The notes beneath the pieces were generated by a model, which did no database searches, was not told the DNA's origin, and worked only from the letters and a program-made list of their open reading frames with translations. This document shows, in pieces, positions 13,604-22,200 of a stretch of 25,281 nucleotides of DNA. The stretch is from Bacteroidales bacterium. GTDB lineage: Bacteria; Bacteroidota; Bacteroidia; Bacteroidales; UBA7960. Position numbers and translations under genes: made by a program. The stretch's first letter is position 1. Every line of letters begins with the position of its first letter. The stretch covers positions 1-25,281 of the forward strand of contig SKYG01000041.1 of NCBI GenBank assembly GCA_007128045.1, in the 5' to 3' direction.

Positions 13604-13611
13604 CAAAAGTA
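13604..13611 (-). promoter_or_regulatory. Candidate -7 box of the hpt-adk-obgE-PAP2 operon
   Basis: The minus strand reads TACTTTTG, a full TAnnTTTG match about 63 nt upstream of the hpt ATG. The predicted leader of about 55 nt contains the hairpin at 13562-13588. The -33 element is weak. Confidence 0.42.
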
Positions 13612-13668
13612 AACCAATGACCTGACGATGGCATTAAATAATCAGGAAAAATATCAACAATTTGTGAA

Positions 13669-14160
13669 TTAACGTGCAAATTCAATCACCTCAAGGTCTT
13701 TAATATCGGATCCATGTATCAAGAACCGTATCATGGTAATAACTTTATGAAAGCCATTTTTACCCGCTGCACCTGGATTGATATGCAACAAATTATTTCG
13801 TGTATCATATTGCACTTTTAAAATATGAGAATGACCTGAGATGAAAAGCTTTGGCGGTTTACTATGTACCAAGTGTTTAACATCCATCGAATAATTTCCC
13901 GGATATCCCCCAATGTGTGTCATCAACACATCTACTTCCTCACACATGAAACGTTGAAATTTAGGAAAAGTTAATCTGATATCATGTCCATCAATATTTC
14001 CGTAGACCCCTGTTAATGGCTTGATCGATTGCAGGCCTTCAACAACCTCAAAGCGTCCGAAATCCCCTGCATGCCAAATCTCATCACAGTCTTTAAATAT
14101 TCTCGCAGTCTCAGGATGCAGGTATCCATGTGTGTCTGACAGCAATCCGATTCTTCTCAT
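13669..14160 (-). CDS. YfcE/MJ0936-type metallophosphoesterase
   Basis: This 163-residue soluble phosphodiesterase has the compact motif order MRRIGLLSDTHGYLHP (1-16), EIWHAGDFG (27-35), GVYGNIDGHD (51-60), VLMTHIGGYPG (78-88) and LFISGHSHI (105-113), ending LLHINPGAAGKNGFHK. All metal ligands of the family are present (D9, H11, D33, N55, H82, H110, H112). Family members hydrolyse phosphodiesters such as bis-pNPP or 2',3'-cNMP in vitro; the natural substrate is unknown. The frame opens at ATG 14169 (MCY), but ATG 14160 fits the family better. It is divergent from the MOSC-MogA gene. A -7 box lies about 60 nt upstream. Confidence 0.9.
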   Translation of the reverse strand: MRRIGLLSDTHGYLHPETARIFKDCDEIWHAGDFGRFEVVEGLQSIKPLTGVYGNIDGHDIRLTFPKFQRFMCEEVDVLMTHIGGYPGNYSMDVKHLVHSKPPKLFISGHSHILKVQYDTRNNLLHINPGAAGKNGFHKVITMIRFLIHGSDIKDLEVIEFAR

Positions 14161-14221
14161 ATAGCACATTTTGTCATGAATCTCATCAGGCCATGTTCCA
14201 TTAACATAAAATTCATCAGCA

Positions 14222-14229
14222 CAAAGATA
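14222..14229 (-). promoter_or_regulatory. Candidate -7 box for the YfcE-like gene
   Basis: The minus strand reads TATCTTTG, a full TAnnTTTG match about 62 nt upstream of ATG 14160. No clear -33 element is seen. Confidence 0.33.
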
Positions 14230-14297
14230 CTAGTTTCTTCTGGCCGGCAGCCTGTAAACAAAGATGAACTGTCAGCACAACCCTGCGATATTACACT

Positions 14298-14318
14298 TAA
14301 CCTGAATAATACAGGTTA
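14298..14318. promoter_or_regulatory. Perfect 7-bp dyad between divergent genes
   Basis: TAACCTG (14298-14304) and CAGGTTA (14312-14318) form a perfect inverted repeat with a 7-nt spacer. The right arm ends 2 nt before the TTG proposed as the -33 element of the MOSC-MogA gene, so it is placed like an operator. No T-tract follows, so a terminator is unlikely. Confidence 0.45.
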
Positions 14319-14319
14319 G

Positions 14320-14352
14320 TTGGTCAGTAATAGAATAAAAAATGTACTTTAG
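14320..14352 (+). promoter_or_regulatory. Candidate promoter of the MOSC-MogA gene
   Basis: TTG (14320-14322) and TACTTTAG (14345-14352, one mismatch to TAnnTTTG) are separated by 22 nt, close to the usual Bacteroidota spacing. Transcription would start about 25 nt before ATG 14382. A perfect dyad lies immediately upstream. Confidence 0.35.
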
Positions 14353-14381
14353 CGTATAGTTATCAATCGCAGAATGGCATT

Positions 14382-15317
14382 ATGGCTAAAAACATTCAAG
14401 TCCTTTCAGTTAATGTTTCATCAGTTCAGGGTATGCCTGTAAAACAAGCTACACAGTTCCATCCCGATAGTGATAAGGTTTCAGGCAATGAATCTGTATA
14501 TTCCATACATCACGTTTTAAGGTTATTAGAAAGGGGTCGTAGTCATTTCATGGCCCCTGTTTCAGAAGGTGTTCTTATGCCTGACGCAGTTGAATGGGAC
14601 ATTCTGATAGAAGGTAATGATCACACGCATGCTTTGCCTTTGGATCGTTTTTCAGGAGAACATATTGAAATGGAGGTCATGAAGATCGCAGGCAGGAGTC
14701 ATGACGCTAAGGGTGTAATTCCTGAAGAAACAGGCAATACAACCATCCCTGTTGAAGTCATTTATGCCAGGGTAACCAAACCTGGCATGTTAAAACCAGG
14801 TGATACATTAGTGTATATCCCAAGGGGGTTTCGTATTGAATTGGTAACATTGAGCGACAGAGCTTTCCGGGGTGAGTATGAAGACCTCAGCGGACCAAGA
14901 GTCGAAGAATTGATCACTAAACACTTTTCAAAGAGTGCGAGAAATATCCGGCTAAAAAAAACCATTATTCCAGATGACGAGAATCTTTTAAAGCAGCTGA
15001 TTGGTTCTTCGTTAAACAATTCAGCAGATATACTTATTACAACCGGGGGTACCGGTGTTGGCAAGCGTGATATCACCGTTGATACAATAAGGCCACTGCT
15101 TACAAAAGAGGTTCCCGGAATCATGGAGATGATCAGGGTTAAATATGGCTCACAAAAACCCCAGGCTTTGCTAAGCAGAAGTGTAGCTGGATTTATTGAT
15201 AATATGCTTGTTTACACCCTTCCAGGCAGCGTAAAAGCTGTGAATGAATATATGGAGGAGATATTGAAAACTATCGATCACCTGATCTATATGAGATATG
15301 GGCTGGATGTGCATTAA
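14382..15317 (+). CDS. Fused MOSC-like / MogA (molybdopterin adenylyltransferase) protein
   Basis: The 311-residue protein combines two parts. Residues 1-147 follow the outline of a MOSC domain: IQVLSVNVSSVQGMPVK at the start, IYARVTKPGMLKPGDTL at the end. The usual MOSC landmarks are absent: there is no GDAHAG-type segment, and the Cys-containing stretch that normally precedes the last strand is replaced by KIAGRSHDAKGVIPEETGN. The whole protein has no cysteine. Residues 150-311 are a good MogA/MoaB domain: LVTLSDRAFRGEYEDLSGP (155-171), LITTGGTGVGKRDITVDTI (218-236), PGIMEMIR (245-252), YTLPGSVKAV (278-287). MogA adenylates molybdopterin during molybdenum cofactor synthesis. It is inferred to be active in the second half only. 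No other moa/moe genes are in the window. Its stop overlaps the convergent porP-like stop by 4 nt. Confidence 0.82.
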   Translation: MAKNIQVLSVNVSSVQGMPVKQATQFHPDSDKVSGNESVYSIHHVLRLLERGRSHFMAPVSEGVLMPDAVEWDILIEGNDHTHALPLDRFSGEHIEMEVMKIAGRSHDAKGVIPEETGNTTIPVEVIYARVTKPGMLKPGDTLVYIPRGFRIELVTLSDRAFRGEYEDLSGPRVEELITKHFSKSARNIRLKKTIIPDDENLLKQLIGSSLNNSADILITTGGTGVGKRDITVDTIRPLLTKEVPGIMEMIRVKYGSQKPQALLSRSVAGFIDNMLVYTLPGSVKAVNEYMEEILKTIDHLIYMRYGLDVH

Positions 15318-16252
15318 TAACAAAAGTCCTGCCAGGCGGGGCGTTTTTTTTGTTTCGCAGAGTAAGTAATTACCAATTCCGGGCTGCCATAGCTCCCACC
15401 CTCTCGCAACAAACTAGTGGTATAATCATAGGATATTCCTACTTTGATGTTACCAACATAAAGACCGGCAACGGCGCCAATGGAATCATCATATCTGTAA
15501 GTAATACCAAAATACAAACGATCATTTATTAGCAGGCCGCTCTGGATATCATATTGGGGAATTAATAGTTCGGTGGTTTGTATCAGTAGTGAAGGTAAAA
15601 AACTTAGCTGCATACTTCGTGAGTAAACCAATGGAATTGAAGTTCCGGCTAAAAAAAGATATTGTCGTTTATTCAAGTAATTAAATCCAGTATATTCAAT
15701 GGCTGTTTGCATTAGATTGTATGCAGAGATACCAACATAGGATCCTCCTTCGTGCCTGTATAGAATTCCAGCCCCCAGGTCAATTCCGGAAGCCCCTCCG
15801 GAAAAGGCCATGCCAGCCACCGGACTACCTGGTGGCATTAGATTGCCGTCAAACGACTTATAGAGATAGTCTGCTGAAAGACCAAGGCTGAATGTATGAT
15901 AGCGACCAGGCTTGAAATGATGTGCCCCATTTACCCTCAGAAGAATGCTTTCTTCCGGACCAATTCTGTCATACAGTGTCATTATACCCAGGCTGCTTTG
16001 TACATCAGCAAAAGGAATGTCTGCAAATATCATATAAGACCGTGGGCCAATATGTTGTCCTTCATTACTTTGTAATCCCAACCATTGATGTCTTCCGGCA
16101 AAACCGGCGACAAGCAGCCCGGAACTACCTGTAGCTGCGGGATTAACATATGACTTCAACTCCGTAAACTGTGTAAAGTAAGGAGTCTGTTGCCCGCTAC
16201 AGGCAAGGCAGGTTAATACGATCACACTAAATATCAAGAAGCTTTTTCTCAT
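15314..16252 (-). CDS. PorP/SprF-family outer-membrane protein (type IX secretion)
   Basis: This 312-residue protein has a signal peptide (MRKSFLIFSVIVLTCLACSG). The mature start QQTPYFTQFTELKSYVNPAATG is the hallmark of the PorP/SprF family (usual form QxPxYSQYMFNxxxxNPAYAG). A run of amphipathic beta strands follows, typical of a 12-14-strand outer-membrane barrel: FAGRHQWLGLQ, FSLGLSADYLYKSFDG, YFGITYRYDDSIGAVAGLYV and VGISYDYTTS. SprF-like members are required for secretion or surface attachment of a partner adhesin, often encoded just upstream. That matches the location here, 18 bp after the 2407-residue surface protein on the same strand, so the two are probably co-transcribed. The stop overlaps the convergent MOSC-MogA stop by 4 nt. 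Confidence 0.9.
   Translation of the reverse strand: MRKSFLIFSVIVLTCLACSGQQTPYFTQFTELKSYVNPAATGSSGLLVAGFAGRHQWLGLQSNEGQHIGPRSYMIFADIPFADVQSSLGIMTLYDRIGPEESILLRVNGAHHFKPGRYHTFSLGLSADYLYKSFDGNLMPPGSPVAGMAFSGGASGIDLGAGILYRHEGGSYVGISAYNLMQTAIEYTGFNYLNKRQYLFLAGTSIPLVYSRSMQLSFLPSLLIQTTELLIPQYDIQSGLLINDRLYFGITYRYDDSIGAVAGLYVGNIKVGISYDYTTSLLREGGSYGSPELVITYSAKQKKRPAWQDFCY
15326..15351 (+). terminator. Possible terminator after the MOSC-MogA gene
   Basis: GTCCTG (15326-15331) and CGGGGC (15337-15342) can form a 6-bp stem with two G-T pairs and a 5-nt loop, followed by a run of eight T (15344-15351). It lies inside the 3' end of the convergent porP-like coding sequence. The stem is weak. Confidence 0.33.
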
Positions 16253-16270
16253 AACTCATGCAGCATCAAT

Positions 16271-19200
16271 TCAGGGACGGGCAATTATAAGCTTTTTACT
16301 AATTACCCTGGTATCACCTGATAAACGAACCAGATACACACCTTCCACTAAACCCGAAACATCCAGTGTGACCAGCTTATCAACTACTGGTTTCGAATCA
16401 TATAGAATCCTTTCTCCTTTATAGTTGATGATTTCAGCCTGCACAGGGCCAGACATCAATGAACCAACATCAATCTGTACAGAATGTGAGGCAGGATTTG
16501 GGAAGAGGTTTGCAGCTTCCCTGATCAACCGTATCAAGCCCGTGAGTTCATAGTTCCGGCCATCAAATCCTATACTGCGCAGATAAAAAGTATACATCCC
16601 ATCCGGTGCTTCTTGCCCGTTATCATAATCTCCAAACCACTTTCCATCAAGCCCGGTATACCCATGAACCCTTCGTCCGCGCCTATCGTATATGTCGACA
16701 TCCAAACTGACCAGACCTTTGGATATCACTTCAAAATACGCATGTGGCCCACCACCATCGGGAGTGATTACCTCTACAGGGATTATCACAACTTTTTGTT
16801 CTGCAACGATGATGAATTCAGCAAGCTCGATACAGTTGTAAGGATCCCCGGAATGTACTTCAAGAAAAATTGTCGTTATGCCCTCTTCATTCACAGTGAT
16901 CGGAATGGCTGACACATTGTCAAACGATTGATGGTCATAATACCATATATGGAAAGCGGGTAGTTCTTCAACATTAAAAGCAAAAGATATATCGAATGGA
17001 ACTACCCCATAAATGGTATCAGTATGGGTTACACCATACTCGTCTGTAGCGTAGATGACTGGATTCATCGATAGTGATTCAGGTATCGTCTTAGTGACGG
17101 TTTGTGACTGACCAAAACTATCTTCTACACTGATGGTATAATCGCCTGGATCAAGATATGAAAAATAGCGGTCACGATCTGAATGTTGTAATGTGTCGCC
17201 ATTAAATATCACTGTGAATGGAGGAAGACCACCCAAAATGGTCAACGCAACTGCACTGGGATTATCATCAGCACACAGCCTGGGTTGCATTTCCACATCC
17301 AGTGATAACTCAGGAATCTCAATATTGATTGTGAACGATGTCTGTTCTATACAATCATTCAGACCGCCTGAATACACTTCAAGGATAACCTCATGAACAC
17401 CTTGCTCTTCAAAACTGAATTTAGGTTGCCGGACAGTGGTTTCTGTTACGGTACCTATACGCCATAGCCAGCCTTCCAACATATCTTCATCGTTAACAGT
17501 GAAAGAAAATTCTACATCAAAAGGTATGGTTTCATATATCGAGTCTGAATAAATAATTCCATGATCATTTGTGGCATATATGACAGGGGCCAACAGTTCA
17601 GCGGCATGTATATCAATGCTTACCATCTCCTCACACCCTAACTTATCAACAATAAGGAAATTGTAAGTCCCGTAATTAAGATTCTCCATGACAAAAGAAA
17701 CACCCTCATTCTGCAAGGTATTTTGCTCAGCTCCATTCAATACCACAGTATACGGGGCTACTCCACCAGCTATATCCAGTTTAATCGACCCATCTTCACG
17801 GCCTGCACATGTCTCATGTACAATAGTAGATTCTATATTGACAGGTTTTGGTTGTACTAGCACATAACTACCATGATCATTGTTCTGGTTGTCGTCATTT
17901 ACATTGAGTAACCTGATGGTAATTTCATATGTTTTGTAGTCAGACAAATCGAACGTGCCGGAAAATGTATGGGTGTAAACACCTTCAAAGTAACCATCGA
18001 CGGGTTCGATATGCTCATTTCCATCGTTAATTTTCAACGAAATATCGAATGACTCTAGAGGTATATCTCCATAACGTTTAATAACAACGGATATCTCCTC
18101 CTCTTTGGCAAATGAGCACTGTTGCAATGGAGCAACCAGATCAACAAGGCCATAATCAATAAAGAATTCCATACATCCGATATCGGGTGGATCATTGCGT
18201 TCCAGGCCATAAATATCATGAGTAACTTGCAGCAGGGTCTCCCCTGCCCCGTTTAAGAATTTTTCGTATGGCAAAGGAAAATCATAAGAGGTAAACAATG
18301 GATCAAAGTAGCTTGAATTTGAATCGCCACCAATGCTGGTTTCCCATGTATTGTGATCATACATGTTCATTCCGTTATACCCAATCAATCCATTGGCATT
18401 ATAATAGTTGTTATAGTCGATCACTAAGTCTTGAGGTAACACATCGATATATATGGGATAGGCTGCAGGAGCATATAATATATTATTTTTTACAACCACT
18501 GAGGCTCCTTCTTGCAGCCATAATGCTTTTGACCCGTTATTTGAATTCCGGACATTTATGGTGTTGAAGTAAACACCTGAATTGAGGGCGTCTGACACAT
18601 AAATTGCATTGACCGTATGGGTACCTGAACTATTAATGAAATTGTTGTAAATGTCAATATCTTCGCCGCCTTCGATAGTTACTCCCATATTATTCCGGTC
18701 AGCACTGCTTATGATAGTCAACCAGTTGCTATTCACAACGAGATTGTTGGCCTTTACAGCCAGTATTCCCATCTGTATCTCATCAAAATGATTCTCTTCT
18801 ATGGTTATATTTTTTGCAGCGGTAATATGTAATGCTTGAAACAATAGTTCGTTAAATACATTATTTTTTATAAGCACATTCTCTGAAAAAACATCACTAT
18901 TGCCATGTATCATAATGTAATTTGACGACCTGGAGTCACCAATACCTGAAAATGAATTGTTAATTATTTGTATATTGTTAGTTCCGGTAGCATCTAGTTC
19001 GATGGCAATTCTTCGGGTATTGAAACTACACCCATCAATAAGGATATTTCCAGACTGGTCTGCTATAGCAACAGCATATTGGCCAACAAACTCAATGTGT
19101 CTGAACTCAATATTATGTGCATCTCTGAGAACCACGGCAGCCTGTTCTCCAGTTTCTGGATAAATGATTACATTTGCATCTGATCCGTTTTCAGCAATAA

Positions 19201-22200
19201 AAGACACTGTATTGTCTGCGTCTGCACCAGGTATGTTTCCAATCACAAAACGCTCTTCATAGACGTCATCTCTGACATTAAACACTACCGGACAGGTGAT
19301 ACCTGCTGTATTTAATACGGCTATCGCGTCAGAAAAGTTCAAAAAATCGGGGTTTTGTCCTCCAATCGTATACGCAGTGCCACATAAACTGGCAACCACC
19401 GATATTTCTGTCGAATCATTATAATGATTACAATCCGTTTGTCCATTCGGAGAGTCTGTCCAGGCTTTCACGGTGTACAATCCGTCATAATAGTTGAATG
19501 TTTCATCAAACACAACCTCTGTAGAATTTCCACCAGGTAGTCCGTCTGCGTTCACCCAACTATATTCATGCACGGTATTTACACCTGCACCCACTATGCG
19601 GATAAAAACATCAACAGAAAACAATGATTCTGTACCATGATTTTGTAACAAGACCTTGATTTCCTGGCCACCAGGAATATTCAGAGCCACAGTACCTGGA
19701 GATAAAATGGCATTGATGCCTGCATCATATGTGCACAGATTCGTTTCCTTTGCTCCTATATCAGGCTTTACACCATCTCTCAGGTTACCGGCAATGTCAG
19801 TAACTATACCATCAACAGGCAAGCCGGCATGTTTCAGCAATACCTGATTCATAGATAAATCTACCTGACTACCATCGTCTGGAGGGAAGAATGGGTTCAC
19901 CGACAAAGAATGATCATCGCCTGATATAATTGACCTCCAATCATCCATGTTATTGTATGTTGACTGATTATGGCGTCCAATCCGGCCTCTTGAACTGTAA
20001 TAATTATTGAAATCAATGGTTAATTGGGATGGTGTTCCTTGAAGATGTACAGGATTACCTGCCTGTCGAACCATGAAAATATTGTTTTTCACCTTGTGTG
20101 ACGTACCATTTATCAGCCACAATGCTTTATTGTTACCTTCCGGATCATCATTGGCAATATGAATGCTATTAAACAATATATCCCCATGCTGACTGCTATT
20201 CAACTTAATACCCACAGAGGCCGCTTGTCCCCATCCCAGTATATAATTGTTATATACCCTGGCATGGCTACCTCCCTGGATATGAATGCCAATATTTTCT
20301 TGACCATATTGCCCCTGAAGTCGCAGCCTGTTAGCCCATACAGTGACACCAGAGGTATTTACCGCCTTTACTCCAAAACTTACATTATCGAAGTAATTGT
20401 TAGCAATATCAATTTGTGAAGCAGACTGTATATTTAAGGCTTCATTTTGGGGAGCGCTAAAGGTATTCCCGGTGATATTGACATTCTGTACTGTTTTGCT
20501 ACCGTGCTCCAGGCTTATCGACTGAGACCCTCCAACAAAAGTGTTATTTCTTAGCGTGATATCGTTTGATCCGTCTCTGATCACCAATCCAGGCCTGGCA
20601 GGCACAAAGCTTTCGTCAGCAGATAAAGAGCAGTTTTCCAGCAATATATGGCTTGACTGATTTTCAATTATCAGCCCATAATGGCCTTGGAATTCAATGC
20701 TTCTAAACACAATGTTACTGGCTCCTGAGAGTCTGACAGGCGTTTGCCGATCATAGGGAAAAAGAAGTTGCACCGGACTATCATTATCAGGGTGTGCCTC
20801 AAAGGTGACCAGATTTTGTGTGGAAGTGCCCTGGATATCACCTATAACAAGCTGTTCATGATACTCTCCACCTCTTACCAGAAAACGCACCGGACAATTT
20901 CCAACTCCAGAAGTGTGGAGTACCAAAACGGCCTGAGAAAAACTTGAGAAATGATCCCCGGGCTGATCACCTATATAATAGTCATTGCACAGTGCACCTG
21001 ATACCATGATCAACTTTCTGATACTATCATTGTGGTGATTGCAGTCATTGGGCAAATTGGTCCATGCACGCACATCATAAAAGCCAACCTGAGAAAACTC
21101 AAATGTTCCTAACAGGATATCTTTGTTTGCACCAGAAACCATATTTTGACCGCTCAGAACTACAACATTTTGCGGTATCCCATTAACAGACCAATGTATA
21201 GTTAAATCTTCCAATAGGGCTGTTCCCTGGTTTTGCAGTTCTACCCGTATATCTGCTGTACCGGCTTCTACCGGACTTGAAGGGGCAATGATTCTGTTGA
21301 GTCCGGCATCTGTCGTGCATGGGTCATATTCTTTGGCGCCGATATCTGGCTCCGATAAATGGCGCTGAACACCATCAATATCAGTATCGATTCCGGCAAT
21401 TGCCAATGCTGCATTATTGAGCAAAATCTGATTTATGGAAAGGTCCTGGGGGCTGGTATAAAATGGATTCACCGACAATGAGTGATTATCCTGACCCGTA
21501 TCAGTACGCCACCCATCTAATTCACTGTATATGACGCCTTCAAAGTTTCCAATAATACCCCTGGGATGGTGATAGTTGTTGTAATCAATCTGGGATCCTG
21601 ACATGTTAATGCCCACCATTACAGGCAAGCCCCTATCATTAATGTTAAAAATATTATTCAGTAATTTAAGCTGATCACTGTCTTTCACCTCTAAGGCTGT
21701 ACTACGATCACCAACATCGGTATTGGTGATGTTGATACTGTTAAACAACACCTCACTGGAATTCGCATTCCTGAGCCGTATTCCTGATGAGGGTGCTGAA
21801 CCGCGGGTATAAATAAAGTTATTATACAGCTTCGATTGATCGGTATGCCACAATTCAATAGCAGCACTTTGATAACCATAGCCACCAATAATATGCATCC
21901 GGTTGTTTCTGATGGTCATATCCTCACAAGAATACGAGCTAATTCCCGAACCAATATTGTTAAATGAATTCCCTTCAATTATAGTCCCTCTGGATGCATA
22001 CAATTGTATTGCTTTAAAACGGGTTTTATCTCCAAAGCTGTTGCTGATAATATGCACATTTGTAACCGGTACATACCCCATTTGACCAATCACCAATGCT
22101 GTATCAGACAATTGGTTATTTGATCGTTCATTGAACATATTGTCTTCAAGGAGAATATCATTAGAGCCACCCCTGATATTGACAGCAAACCTATGTCCTG

